Below, in pieces: positions 11,416 to 20,451 of a DNA stretch of 64,000 bases. The notes below the pieces were generated by a model. It was not told where the DNA came from and did no database searches. It saw only the letters and a program-made list of their open reading frames with translations. Within the stretch, counting starts at the first letter, position 1. Each line of letters opens with the position of its first letter. Both the position numbers and the translations under genes were made by a program. Source of the DNA: RHKX01 sp963826475 (lineage in GTDB: Bacteria; Actinomycetota; Thermoleophilia; Solirubrobacterales; 70-9); contig CAWGXC010000003.1 in the NCBI GenBank assembly GCA_963826475.1, positions 1,922,001 through 1,986,000 on the forward strand, read 5' to 3'.

Positions 11416-11949
11416 ATGAGCGAAGTCGACGACCCCAACCCCACCGCACGCGGAGGTCTCGCGACCCCTGAGGGGGAAGGCCCCATCACCGCGACGATGA
11501 CGTTGCCCGACGTCGAGACGATGTTCTCCGAGATCGAGGTCGAGGCGCCGCTCGTGGGGATCATCATGGGCTCGCCGAACGACAAGGAGAAGATGCAGCC
11601 GGCCGGCAAGGCACTCGAGGACGCCGGCATCCATTACGAGGTGCGCGTGATGAGCGCCCATCGCACGCCCGACAAGGTGGCCGACTACTGCCGTGCCGCG
11701 CAGATGCGCGGGCTCAAGGTGATCATCGCCGGCGCCGGAATGAGCGCGGCGCTTCCCGGGGTCGCCGCCGCCTACACGAGCCTTCCGGTCATCGGTGTCC
11801 CGATCCTCGGCAAGAGCCTCAACGGGCTCGACTCGTTGCTGACGATCGCGCAGATGCCGCCCGGCGTGCCGGTCGCGTGCATGGCTGTCGACGGCGCCAA
11901 GAACGCGGGCCTCTACGCGGCTCGCATCATCGATCTCACCTCCTCTTGA
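11416..11949 (+). CDS. purE: 5-(carboxyamino)imidazole ribonucleotide mutase
   Basis: A 177-residue PurE. The core starts near residue 45 with VGIIMGSPNDKEKM, the AIR/CAIR phosphate-binding loop (usual GS-x-SD), then VMSAHRTPDKV with the catalytic His, IIAGAGMSAALPGV and IGVPILGKSLNGLDSLLTIAQMPPGVPVA. The first 45 residues are a poorly conserved, negatively charged extension not needed for catalysis. ATG at 11416 lies 12 nt after purD. Class I PurE normally depends on PurK, which is not in this window. Stop overlaps the TTG start of purB. Confidence 0.95.
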   Translation: MSEVDDPNPTARGGLATPEGEGPITATMTLPDVETMFSEIEVEAPLVGIIMGSPNDKEKMQPAGKALEDAGIHYEVRVMSAHRTPDKVADYCRAAQMRGLKVIIAGAGMSAALPGVAAAYTSLPVIGVPILGKSLNGLDSLLTIAQMPPGVPVACMAVDGAKNAGLYAARIIDLTSS

Positions 11950-13238
11950 TCCCCCGCTACACCCGCCCTGAGATCGGCGCCGTCTGGACCCAGAGGCGCA
12001 AGATGGAGGGCTGGTTGGAGGTCGAGCTCGCGGTCACCGAGGCGCTGGCGGAGGCCGGCGTCGTTCCCGCCGACGACGCCCGGGCCTGCCGGGAGCGGGC
12101 TGCCTTCACGGTCGAGGCGGTCGAAGAGCGCGAACGGACCACCAACCACGACGTCGCCGCGTTCGTCGACGTCATCTCCGCGGCGGTCGGGCAGGAGGGC
12201 CGCTGGATCCACTACGGGCTCACGTCCTCCGATGTCCTCGACACGGCGCTCGCCACGCAGATCCGCGAGGCCGGCGAGATCGTCGTCGCGGGCGCCGCCG
12301 GCTTTCGCGATGCGCTCGTCGAGCGGGCGTTCGAGCAGCGCGACACGGTCTGCGTCGGGCGCACCCACGGGATCCATGCCGAACCCACGAGCTTCGGGCT
12401 GCGGCTCGCCGGCTTCGCGTTCGAGGCCGATCGCAACGTCATGCGCCTGCGCCGCGCCTTCGCCGACTGCGCCGTCGGCAAGCTCTCGGGCGCGGTGGGC
12501 ACCTACGCGTCCCTCCCCCCCACGATCGAAGCCGCCGTGATGGGACGTCTCGGGCTTGCGACCGAGTCCGCCTCGACCCAGGTCGTCCCCCGCGACCGGC
12601 ACGCCGAGATGCTCTCCGCCGTCGCGCTCGCCGGAGCGGGGCTGGAGCGGTTCGCGACGGAGGTGCGCAACCTTCAGCGCACCGAGGTCCGCGAGGTCGA
12701 GGAACCGTTCGGAAAGGGTCAGAAGGGCTCTTCGGCGATGCCGCACAAGCGCAACCCGATCACCACCGAGCGCATCACCGGGCTCGCCCGGGTGCTGCGC
12801 GGCTACGCCCAGGCCGGGCTCGAGAATGTCGCGCTCTGGCATGAGCGCGACATCTCGCACTCCGGCGCCGAGCGGGTCATCCTCCCCGACGCGACCATCG
12901 GCCTGGACTACATGCAGCACCTCGGGACGCGCGTCGCCTCGGGGATGGTCATCCACGCCGACCGCATGCGAGAGAACCTCGACCTCACCCACGGGGCGAT
13001 CTTCAGCCAGCGGGCGCTCACCGCGCTGGTCGACGCCGGAATGGTCCGCGACGACGCCTACATGCTGGTTCAGCAGAACGCCCAGGCCGCCTGGGACACG
13101 CGGACGCCGTTTCGCGAACTGCTCGCGGGGGCGCTCGAGGGCGGCGAGGTCAGCGTCGACCTCGACTCGATCTTCGACCCGAACGCCTACCTCGCCAACT
13201 CGGGAGAGGTGTTCGAGCGGCTCGAGTCCCTGCGCTAA
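11946..13238 (+). CDS. purB: adenylosuccinate lyase
   Basis: A 430-residue member of the fumarase/aspartase superfamily, acting twice in AMP synthesis (SAICAR to AICAR, adenylosuccinate to AMP). Motifs: TTNHDVAAFVDV, IHYGLTSSDVLDT, GRTHGIHAEPTSFG with the catalytic His, and the flexible signature loop GSSAMPHKRNP (about residue 260). The TTG at 11946 overlaps the purE stop (TTGA) and gives the usual MIPRYTRPEIGAVW beginning. Its TAA stop overlaps the TAG of the convergent deacetylase (CTAA). Confidence 0.96.
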   Translation: MIPRYTRPEIGAVWTQRRKMEGWLEVELAVTEALAEAGVVPADDARACRERAAFTVEAVEERERTTNHDVAAFVDVISAAVGQEGRWIHYGLTSSDVLDTALATQIREAGEIVVAGAAGFRDALVERAFEQRDTVCVGRTHGIHAEPTSFGLRLAGFAFEADRNVMRLRRAFADCAVGKLSGAVGTYASLPPTIEAAVMGRLGLATESASTQVVPRDRHAEMLSAVALAGAGLERFATEVRNLQRTEVREVEEPFGKGQKGSSAMPHKRNPITTERITGLARVLRGYAQAGLENVALWHERDISHSGAERVILPDATIGLDYMQHLGTRVASGMVIHADRMRENLDLTHGAIFSQRALTALVDAGMVRDDAYMLVQQNAQAAWDTRTPFRELLAGALEGGEVSVDLDSIFDPNAYLANSGEVFERLESLR

Positions 13239-14539
13239 GGCCCTTCGCGGTGAGGCGGGAACGGGCCGAGACGCGGCAGGCGGGGGACGCGGTGGCGGCC
13301 GTGATCCTCGGCGTACGCGTAGCGGCCGCGAAGCAGGCGGGTCAAGGTCACCAGGTGGTAGCCGCGTGACCTCAGGTTCTCGATGATCCTCGGCAGCGCC
13401 GCGACCGTCTGGCTCCTGTCGCCGCCGCCGTCGTGCATGAGCACGATCGAGCCCGGCTGCACCGACGTCGCGCTCGCATAGATCGCGCCCGAGCCGGGCC
13501 GCGTCCAATCGCGGGTATCGACGTCCCAGATCACGCTGACCATTTTGAGCGCCTCGGCCGCGGCGAGGGTGGAGCTCGGCTCATAGCCATAGGGCGGCCT
13601 GAACATGCATGGCCTGAATCCGCTCGCGGCTTCGATCAGGTCGCGCGTCCGCCTGATCGACTCCTCACCGGGACCGTTCTCGTGGCGGAGGGAGTGATCG
13701 GCCACATCGTTGCCCTGCACGACGATCTTGTCGACCAGCGAGGCATACGCCGGCACCTGCTCGCCGATCTGGAAGAAGGTCCCATGGACATGGTGGGATG
13801 CCAGCACCGCGAGCACCTGGGACGTGTATTCGCTCGGGCCGTCGTCGAAGGTCAGCGCGACCTCATCGCGTTGCCTCGATCCGTTGAAGACCTTCTTCTG
13901 CGAGAAGCCTTGGCAACCGACCCGCTTGAGGGGATAGATGCGCGCCTTCCCGCTGTTCCGCTGCGGCGCTCGGTCGATGCACGCCGGCTGCCGCAGGCCA
14001 TGACCGGCAGCAGGGTGCGATCCGCGGCAGGCGGGCCCGTACCAGGCGCTGTCGGCCCCGAAGCTGAGTCGGCCGGGCCTCAACCCGATCCGGCGGAGGT
14101 TCAGGTCGAAGGCGAGATCCCTTCTGCCGTGGCGAGCACGAGCGACGACGGCTCCCCTGGGAACGTTCCGGCCCTTCTTGGTCACGGCGGAGATGCCGAC
14201 CTCGATGCGGCCGTGGCGCACCTCACCTCCGGGACAGAGGAGCCGGCGGCCCGTCGCATGCGACTTGAACCTCACGCAGACATAGCGACTCGGGTCGTCG
14301 GGCCGGGATGAGGGGTGGATCTCGAGGGCGGCCAGGCTGGGCAGTGGGTCGGCGGTGCGCAGCCGGATCGAGAGGCGCTTCGTCTGCTGGCCGAACTTCA
14401 CCTGCACGAGGTCGAGCGGGCCGGGCGTGTCATCGCGATCGCGGACGAGCTCCCCCGCGGCCGGCCCCGCAGCGAGGAGCAGGGCCAAGGCGGACGCGAG
14501 CATGGAAACGCGCAAGGTCGCGCCCCTCAAACGCGTCAT
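13235..14539 (-). CDS. secreted polysaccharide deacetylase (NodB domain)
   Basis: A 434-residue exported protein. Residues 1-29 form a signal peptide (VSMLASALALLLAAGPAAG). Residues 30-215 are a basic beta-rich region of unknown type. The NodB domain starts near 225 with TFDDGP (230-235), the metal motif DHSLRH (about 275), RPPYG, DVDTRDW and VLMHDGGG. All metal and catalytic residues of CE4 enzymes appear present. Likely removes N-acetyl groups from peptidoglycan or a surface glycan. An Arg/His-rich tail follows. It lies 39 nt after the beta-propeller gene, probably one operon with it. Confidence 0.92.
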   Translation of the reverse strand: MTRLRGATLRVSMLASALALLLAAGPAAGELVRDRDDTPGPLDLVQVKFGQQTKRLSIRLRTADPLPSLAALEIHPSSRPDDPSRYVCVRFKSHATGRRLLCPGGEVRHGRIEVGISAVTKKGRNVPRGAVVARARHGRRDLAFDLNLRRIGLRPGRLSFGADSAWYGPACRGSHPAAGHGLRQPACIDRAPQRNSGKARIYPLKRVGCQGFSQKKVFNGSRQRDEVALTFDDGPSEYTSQVLAVLASHHVHGTFFQIGEQVPAYASLVDKIVVQGNDVADHSLRHENGPGEESIRRTRDLIEAASGFRPCMFRPPYGYEPSSTLAAAEALKMVSVIWDVDTRDWTRPGSGAIYASATSVQPGSIVLMHDGGGDRSQTVAALPRIIENLRSRGYHLVTLTRLLRGRYAYAEDHGRHRVPRLPRLGPFPPHREGP

Positions 14540-14578
14540 TCGCCGGCTTGCCTCCTCCCTCCCCCGAATCGTCTCCGT

Positions 14579-15955
14579 TCAGAGCGGGAGCTTCACGCGC
14601 ACCAAAGCGCTACGCCGGCTCCCGCCCCTGCCGACGATCAGCCTATAGCGACCGGGATCGACGTCCTCGATGCGGATCGCAAGTCGCCCGCGGTCGTCGG
14701 TCGCCTCGCGTCCTCGGGCCACCACCTCACCCGATTGCTCGAGGCGGAAGCGGTAGCGCCCCCGATCGAGGCGGAAGTGGACGATGCAGCGACCGCGCAG
14801 CGCATGTCTCGTCGCGCCCGGGCGCTTGCGGACCACGCAGACGAGCCGGGAGCCCGAGACTCCCGCACCCCTCGGGACCATCGGCTTCAGCCCGCGCTCG
14901 CCCGTCTCGACGTCGAGCAGCGCCTGGTGGGTGGCGTCGCCGGCGACCACGCTCTGGTTGGCGACGATCAGCCGGGTGCCCAGGAAGCTCGCGCCGGATG
15001 GATTGTCGAAGGGCACCGACGACCCGTTCTCCCCCGTCAGCGCGGCGCCGATCCGATCGAGCTCGCCGCCGTCGGGGCCCACCACCGCGATCTGGGCGAT
15101 GGGCCCGGCGAGCGGCACATAGAGATCGCCGGACCTGGCGAGGGCGAAGCCGTCCGGCAGCTCGGTTGGACCGCTTTCGTAGAAGCTGCTCAGCGGTCCG
15201 GGGCTACCGTCCGCCTTGATTGCCACCTCGTAGATCTTGCCGGTCGTCGGATCGCCGTCCCCACCTCCGGCCGAGCTGCCCTGCCCGACGTACAGCGTCT
15301 TGCGATCAGCGGCGAGGGCGATACCCGTCGTCCCGAATTCGGCGCCGTCGAGCTTCGGGTCGGCGAGCCAGACCACGGGATCGCCGCCGCCCGGCGGCAC
15401 CCGCCAGATGACCGCCTGCAGGTAATCGGTGACGTACAGGCTTCCATCGGTCCCCCATGCCGCGTAGTTGGGGACCGCCCGCTCGTCCTGCATGGCGGGC
15501 GAGCAGTCCGGGGCCGTCGTCCCGGGAGCGCAGAGGGGCAGATCGGGAAATGTCGCGTACGTGGTCTGCCTGCCGCTGTCGGGATCGAGGATGAGCGCGC
15601 GAGCCGGGCCCGTGTCGAGCAGCACCAGCCTGCCGCGGGAGTCGCTCTGCGCCACCTGGATTCCGTGAGCCTGGCCGATGGCCTGGCCCTTGATCGTGAA
15701 CGAGCGCATCAGCTGACCGGCGCCGGTGTACTCGAAGACCTTCGACGGCACGGCCTGACCGGCGTCGCTCTCGTACGTGCCCTCGTAGATGCGTCCGTTG
15801 GGGTGCACGTAGGCCCGCGCCGGATAGCCGGGCGTCGGGATCAGCGCGAGGACCTGCGTGTCGAAGCGCGGTCGGTCGGCACCGACAGCCGGAACCGCGA
15901 GGGCGACAACCGCGAGGGCGACCACGGCCGATGCAAAGAGCCTGATTCGCTTCAT
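14579..15955 (-). CDS. secreted beta-propeller protein (SMP-30/ScyD-like)
   Basis: A 458-residue exported protein. MKRIRLFASAVVALAVVALA is a signal peptide, cleaved after AVGA. The body has propeller blades of the SMP-30/ScyD/NHL type (RAYVHPNGRIYEGTY, GIQVAQSDSRGRLVLLDTG, AAWGTDGSLYVTDYLQAVIWRVPPGG, GIALAADRKTLYVGQG). A basic C-terminal region of about 90 residues, ending RVKLPL, looks like a separate beta-sandwich. ATG at 15955 is 5 nt after the amine oxidase stop. The frame continues 70 codons upstream into that gene but without family similarity. Substrate unknown. Confidence 0.85.
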   Translation of the reverse strand: MKRIRLFASAVVALAVVALAVPAVGADRPRFDTQVLALIPTPGYPARAYVHPNGRIYEGTYESDAGQAVPSKVFEYTGAGQLMRSFTIKGQAIGQAHGIQVAQSDSRGRLVLLDTGPARALILDPDSGRQTTYATFPDLPLCAPGTTAPDCSPAMQDERAVPNYAAWGTDGSLYVTDYLQAVIWRVPPGGGDPVVWLADPKLDGAEFGTTGIALAADRKTLYVGQGSSAGGGDGDPTTGKIYEVAIKADGSPGPLSSFYESGPTELPDGFALARSGDLYVPLAGPIAQIAVVGPDGGELDRIGAALTGENGSSVPFDNPSGASFLGTRLIVANQSVVAGDATHQALLDVETGERGLKPMVPRGAGVSGSRLVCVVRKRPGATRHALRGRCIVHFRLDRGRYRFRLEQSGEVVARGREATDDRGRLAIRIEDVDPGRYRLIVGRGGSRRSALVRVKLPL

Positions 15956-15960
15956 CCGGC

Positions 15961-17496
15961 TCACGTACGGTCGACGACCTCGAGGGCGGCGCGCTCGCCG
16001 GAGCGGATCGCGCCGTCCATGTAGCCGTTCCAGTAGGTCGACGTCTCGGTTCCGGCCCAGTGGATCCGGCCGATCGGCTCGCGGATCGCCGAGCCATACG
16101 CCGTCAGCAGGCCGGGTGGATAGATCGCCACCGGGGCACCGCGGCTCCAGCGCTCCTCGGGCCACTGCGTGTAGAAGAAGTCAGTCGCAGCGAGCGCCTC
16201 CTCGCCGAAGTACGTGGCGAACTCGGCGAGGATCTCGGTCCGCCGCTGCTCCTTCGTCAGCGTCGCGAACGTCCGCGAGCTGTCCCCGCCGACGAAGGCG
16301 AAGAGCACGCCTGGATCGCCATCGGGAGGGGAGTCGTCGAACACCGCGTTGGCGAGGCCGTCGGTGGACAGAGCCTGCCCGTTGAGGCCCTTCGCGCGCC
16401 AGAAAGGCGTCGCGTATTCGGCGGCGACCTTCGTCAACGTCCCCTGCGGGAGGCGCTGGGTCAGCGAGTCGCGCCTCGACGGCAACGCCGGCGTGTAGTC
16501 GATCCGGCCCGCAAGCGTGGGCGGGATCGCGACGATGACCCGCTTGGCGTGGACCACGACGCGGTCGCTGACGACCTTGACGTGCCCCCTGCGCTGGATG
16601 ATCCGCCGCACCGGGGAGCGCTTGTAGATCCGCCTGTGGCCGATCTCCCTGGCCATCCGCTCGCCGAGGATCTGAGTGCCCCCGACGACCCGGCTCTCCT
16701 GCGCGCCGTTGCGGGTATCGAAGTTGCGCTCGAACGTTCCCGGATTCGTCTCGTTCCCAGAGGCGGCGATGTAGAACAGGACGAAGAGAAGCGAGAGCTC
16801 CCGCGGCTCGGCGCCGAAGATCGGCCTCGTCGCCGCCGGGACCAGACGGTGAAACCGCTCGCTCGTGGAGTTCGCCTTGATGAAGTCCTCGAGCGTCTGG
16901 CGATCGAGGTTCTCGGCATCGGGCGCGTTCCATGGCGCGTCGACCGGTACGTGCGTCGACATGTCGTCGAGCTGGGCGACCACCGTGGCGAGCTCAGCGA
17001 GGATCAGGGGGTCGGGCGGCGCCGTTCCAGTCGGTCCGGTGTCGGAGAACGTCGACCGCTCGCCGCCGTTGACGTAGACGTTGTCACCGTCCTCGAAGGT
17101 CGGGAACGTGTCGATTCCGTAACGTTTCAGCGCGGCGAGGATGCGGTCCTGGGTCGGGCCGACGAAGGTGCCGCCACGTTCGGAGACCTCGCCGTCGCCG
17201 AGCGGATGGGCCCAGACCCGCCCGCCGACGCGATCGCGGGCCTCGATCACCGCGACCGACCTGCCCGCCTTCTTGACGCCCAGAGCCGCCGTCAACCCGG
17301 CGAACCCGGCCCCGACCACCGCCACATCGACCTTGACGTGCTTGCGCCGCCTGCCTCCCGGACGCCGGTCCTTCGACTTCGATGCCCGCGCCGCGGCGGC
17401 GGGCAGAATCAGGCCCGCGCCGGTCGCGGTTCCCGCGCCGATCGCCGTCCGCCGCGTGAACCTCCGCTCGTCCTGCCTCTCGTCGTCTTCGCTCAT
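15961..17496 (-). CDS. twin-arginine-exported flavin amine oxidase
   Basis: A 511-residue FAD enzyme of the monoamine oxidase family. The N-terminus has a twin-arginine signal (RRFTRRTAIGAG plus an Ala-rich segment, about residues 11-38). Then come the FAD motif VAVVGAGFAGLTAAL (GxGxxG at 62-67), IEARDRVGGRVW, GERGGTFVGPTQD-like substrate region and the C-terminal IHWAGTETSTYWNGYMDGAIRSGERAA. Start ATG 17496 follows AAGGAG. First gene of a minus-strand unit with the propeller and deacetylase. Oxidises an amine outside the membrane; substrate not predictable. Confidence 0.93.
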   Translation of the reverse strand: MSEDDERQDERRFTRRTAIGAGTATGAGLILPAAAARASKSKDRRPGGRRRKHVKVDVAVVGAGFAGLTAALGVKKAGRSVAVIEARDRVGGRVWAHPLGDGEVSERGGTFVGPTQDRILAALKRYGIDTFPTFEDGDNVYVNGGERSTFSDTGPTGTAPPDPLILAELATVVAQLDDMSTHVPVDAPWNAPDAENLDRQTLEDFIKANSTSERFHRLVPAATRPIFGAEPRELSLLFVLFYIAASGNETNPGTFERNFDTRNGAQESRVVGGTQILGERMAREIGHRRIYKRSPVRRIIQRRGHVKVVSDRVVVHAKRVIVAIPPTLAGRIDYTPALPSRRDSLTQRLPQGTLTKVAAEYATPFWRAKGLNGQALSTDGLANAVFDDSPPDGDPGVLFAFVGGDSSRTFATLTKEQRRTEILAEFATYFGEEALAATDFFYTQWPEERWSRGAPVAIYPPGLLTAYGSAIREPIGRIHWAGTETSTYWNGYMDGAIRSGERAALEVVDRT

Positions 17497-17558
17497 GCCC
17501 TGCTCCTTGTCTCGCCGTCCCGACCTGCCCGCGACACCTTTTACCATGGCTCCCGAGG

Positions 17559-18221
17559 GTGCTGGAGGAAGAGAGACAGTCGGTCGCGGACGCCTGCCGC
17601 AAGCTCGCGGCGGACGGACTCGTGGCCGGGACGTCGGGCAATGTCAGCGCGCGTCGTGACGACCGTGTCGCCGTGAGCCCGACCGGAGCCGTGCTCGCGA
17701 CGGTTGAGAGCGGGGACGTCGCGGTCGTCGATCTCGCCGGAGACCAGCTCGCTGGACCCCTGGCCCCGACCTCGGAGATCGACCTCCACCTCGGCGTCTA
17801 CCGCAACCGCGATGACGCCGGCGCGGTCGTCCACACCCACGCCCCGGCCGCGACGGCGCTCTCCTGTGTGCTCGAGGAGCTTCCCGTCATCCACTACGAG
17901 ATGCTGCTCCTGGGGGGATCCGTTCGGGTGGCGCCCTACGCGACCTTCGGCACCGCTGAGCTGGCCGCGGCCGCGGTCACCGCCCTCGCGGGCCGCAGCG
18001 CCGTTCTCCTCGCCAACCACGGCACCGTTTGCCATGGCGCCGACATGGCGGGGGCGATGCGCGCGACCGAGCTGCTCGAGTGGGTCTCCACCCTCTATCT
18101 GCGCGCCTCCGCGCTCGGCGACCCGCGGATCCTCGACGCTGATCAGCAGCGGGCCGTGATCGAGGTCGCGATGGCTCGCTCCTACGGACGCACGAGGCCG
18201 CGCGACGATGAGTCGGCATGA
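17559..18221 (+). CDS. class II aldolase/adducin family protein (fuculose-phosphate aldolase-like)
   Basis: A 220-residue zinc aldolase. Motifs: DGLVAGTSGNVSAR (phosphate binding), PTSEIDLHLGVYRNR with the catalytic Glu, VVHTHAPAATALS with two zinc His, and LLANHGTVCHG with the third. This is the L-fuculose-1-phosphate/L-ribulose-5-phosphate epimerase-type fold. GTG start at 17559; a TACCAT hexamer 12 nt upstream (17542-17547) may be its -10, giving a very short leader. Overlaps a PfkB kinase, suggesting a two-step sugar catabolic route (phosphorylation then cleavage). Confidence 0.9.
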   Translation: MLEEERQSVADACRKLAADGLVAGTSGNVSARRDDRVAVSPTGAVLATVESGDVAVVDLAGDQLAGPLAPTSEIDLHLGVYRNRDDAGAVVHTHAPAATALSCVLEELPVIHYEMLLLGGSVRVAPYATFGTAELAAAAVTALAGRSAVLLANHGTVCHGADMAGAMRATELLEWVSTLYLRASALGDPRILDADQQRAVIEVAMARSYGRTRPRDDESA

Positions 18222-19149
18222 GATGAACGCGATCGTGCTGGGCGTGCACGTCCTCGATGTCCTGGTGCGGCCGGTCGAGGAGATTCCGGAGGGCCAGGGC
18301 GGCCAGCTCGTCGAGGAGATCCGGATGACGGCCGCGGGGTCGGCGGGCGGGACGGCGCTGATTCTCGCCAAGCTCGGCGCGACGGCTCGGAGCGCGGGGG
18401 CGATCGGCGCCGATCCTCTCGGCGACCAGCTCCTCGCCCTGCTTCAGCGCGACGGCGTCGACACCGGTCTGCTCCAGCGAAGATCGGACGTGCAGACCTC
18501 GGCGAGCGTCCTGCCGATCCGTCCCAACGGCGAGCGCCCGGCCTTTCACGTGGTCGGTGCCAACGCGACCTACGGTCCCGACGACGCTCCCTGGCAGGCG
18601 ATCGCGGACGCCACCAACCTCCACCTCGGCGGTCCCGAGTTCATGGGTGGCGAGGCGGCGGCCCAGATCCTCTCCGCCGCCCGGAGCGCCGGCACGGTCA
18701 CCTCCGCCGACGTCCTCGCTCCCGGGGATCCGGGGCTGCTCGAGTGGCTCGCGCCCGCCCTCCCCCACCTCGACTACCTGCTGCCGAACGACGAGCAGGT
18801 GCTCGGCTTCACGGGGGCTCCCGACGTCGAGGCGGGATGCGCCGACCTCGTCCAGCGCGGCGTGAGCTGTGTGGCCGCCACCTGCGGCGGCGCCGGCGTC
18901 GTCATCGCCGACTCCGCGGGCGTGGTGCGCGTCCCTGCCTTCGCGATCGAGGTCGTCGACACGACCGGATGCGGCGACGCCTTCTCCGCCGGATTCCTGC
19001 GGGGCCTCGCGCTCGGCCGCCCCCGCGACGAGGCGGCCAGGCTCGGGTGCGCCGTTGCCGGCCTGGTCGCCGGTGGGCTGGGGACCGACCACGGCGACTT
19101 CGATCTCGCGGCGGTCGACGAGTTCATCGCGTCGACCCCGACGCGGTAG
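18208..19149 (+). CDS. PfkB-family carbohydrate kinase
   Basis: A 313-residue ribokinase-fold kinase. Features: AAGSAGGTALILAKLGA (substrate-binding GG region), GAIGADPLGDQLLALL, LLPNDEQVLGFTG and the PfkB signature DTTGCGDAFSAGFLRGLALG, with anion hole and catalytic Asp (GCGD). Start could be ATG 18208 or ATG 18223; the latter gives the more typical MNAIVLG opening. Overlaps the aldolase, so they probably act on the same sugar. Sugar identity cannot be read from the sequence. Confidence 0.9.
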   Translation: MSRHEMNAIVLGVHVLDVLVRPVEEIPEGQGGQLVEEIRMTAAGSAGGTALILAKLGATARSAGAIGADPLGDQLLALLQRDGVDTGLLQRRSDVQTSASVLPIRPNGERPAFHVVGANATYGPDDAPWQAIADATNLHLGGPEFMGGEAAAQILSAARSAGTVTSADVLAPGDPGLLEWLAPALPHLDYLLPNDEQVLGFTGAPDVEAGCADLVQRGVSCVAATCGGAGVVIADSAGVVRVPAFAIEVVDTTGCGDAFSAGFLRGLALGRPRDEAARLGCAVAGLVAGGLGTDHGDFDLAAVDEFIASTPTR

Positions 19150-19150
19150 C

Positions 19151-19168
19151 CGGCGCTACTCGGCGCCG
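19151..19168. terminator. possible bidirectional terminator
   Basis: CGGCGC, loop TACTCG, GCGCCG: a perfect 6-bp stem between the convergent kinase and peptidoglycan-binding protein genes, overlapping the stop codon of the latter. No T-run follows on either strand. Confidence 0.35.
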
Positions 19169-20346
19169 CGCTTCAGCCCTGGCGGGATGCCCTCCGAGCG
19201 GGGCGGCATCGACGCTGAGCGCGGACCGCTCGCGCCACCGGCTCGCAATGCCCCCGGGGAGCTGCGCTCCGACCAGCGGACCCTGCGTGCCTCGTTCTTG
19301 AGCAGCTCTCTCCAGGTGCGATCGGAGATCACCCCGTCGATCGGGAGCCCGGCCTCTTCCTGCAGCGCCTCGACCGCCTGCCTGGTCCGCTTCCCGAAGT
19401 CGCCGGTGATCGGTACGGCGTGGCCGGCTCCGGAGAGGAGCTCCTGTGCCCAGACGACGAGGTCGCCCCGCGAGCCGGCTTGGACGTCGGCTAGGTCGTT
19501 TCTGGCCTTGAATCCCCGCACGCGCCTGGGGATGGGTTTGGTGATGGCCTTGAGCTCCCGCCTGGAAGTCTCCTGCCACGACCACCAGGCGACGCCCTTC
19601 GCCCTGAACGCGCGTGCGTAGCGGCGGAAGTCGCGGAGCTGGCCCCTCGGCGGGTCCTCGTAGGTCTGCCCGGTGGGGTAGATCGGACGGTCGTAGGGGC
19701 GGTTGTAGGAGTAGGTGTGGCTGAACGCCGTGACGAGCGGATCGCCGATCGAGTACCAGTAGAGCTGCGGCAGGTTGTACTGCGCGCCACCCGGGCCGAG
19801 GAAGACGGAGTAGGGAAACGCCCCGTGATAGTCGACGTACGGAAAGCTGCTCAGCCCGAGCGGGTAGGCCTTGCCGACGAGGGCGCGGAGCTTCCTCATA
19901 TACGTATCGGCCTCGGCGTAGCGGCCCTCGTAGGCGCTCTCGGCATCGATGATCAGGCAGTCGGCACCGGCATCGACGGCGCGCGCGGCCGTGCGTGCCT
20001 CGCCGGCGGGATCGTCGCCGTAGACGAACTGCCAAGCGCAGACCTTGACGCCGTGGGCGTGGATCTCGTCCACGAGGCGCGAGCTGAACTGGCTCCAGTA
20101 GTTGGTGGCGTCGCCGCTCTTGACGTAGACGGCGTCGAGACCGCTCTTCTCAGCAGCGGCGCCGATCGCCTCACCGCTGCCGCCGGAGCTGCTCACGTAC
20201 CAGACCCAGCTTGCATCCCCTTTGAACGGGTTCCTCGAGGCGGAGGCGGAGGGCGGGCCGATCAGGGCGAGCGCGAGCAGGGCCAGCGCCAGGGCACCGA
20301 GGCGGAGGCCTCGCCGGGCCGTTCGCCGATTCTGCCGTTCGATCAT
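19156..20346 (-). CDS. secreted protein with TIM-barrel-like domain and peptidoglycan-binding domain
   Basis: A 396-residue exported protein. Residues 1-37 form a signal peptide (LRLGALALALLALALIGPPSASA). Residues 40-280 look like a glycoside-hydrolase-type barrel (GLDAVYVKSGDATNYW, HGVKVCAWQFVYGDDP, DAGADCLIIDAESAYEGRY with candidate acidic residues, GVAWWSWQETS). Residues 290-345 are a PG_binding_1 domain (GDLVVWAQELL, ITGDFGKRTRQAVEALQEEAGLPIDGVI). ATG at 20346 follows GGAGG. Probably acts on the cell wall; whether the barrel is catalytic is unknown. Confidence 0.85.
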   Translation of the reverse strand: MIERQNRRTARRGLRLGALALALLALALIGPPSASASRNPFKGDASWVWYVSSSGGSGEAIGAAAEKSGLDAVYVKSGDATNYWSQFSSRLVDEIHAHGVKVCAWQFVYGDDPAGEARTAARAVDAGADCLIIDAESAYEGRYAEADTYMRKLRALVGKAYPLGLSSFPYVDYHGAFPYSVFLGPGGAQYNLPQLYWYSIGDPLVTAFSHTYSYNRPYDRPIYPTGQTYEDPPRGQLRDFRRYARAFRAKGVAWWSWQETSRRELKAITKPIPRRVRGFKARNDLADVQAGSRGDLVVWAQELLSGAGHAVPITGDFGKRTRQAVEALQEEAGLPIDGVISDRTWRELLKNEARRVRWSERSSPGALRAGGASGPRSASMPPRSEGIPPGLKRGAE

Positions 20347-20451
20347 CGCTCAGACCTCCAACCCACTCACCCGCCCGCTCCCGCAAAGTTGCGTTGCGGG
20401 CCGGGCCGGATCATCCTCCCCGGCGAACGCAGGCGAGCTTGCAGACGGGGG

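Noticed and set aside
16060..17676. 538-codon plus-strand frame opposite the amine oxidase
   Set aside because: The minus strand carries FAD motifs, a Tat signal and a ribosome site; the plus frame has none.
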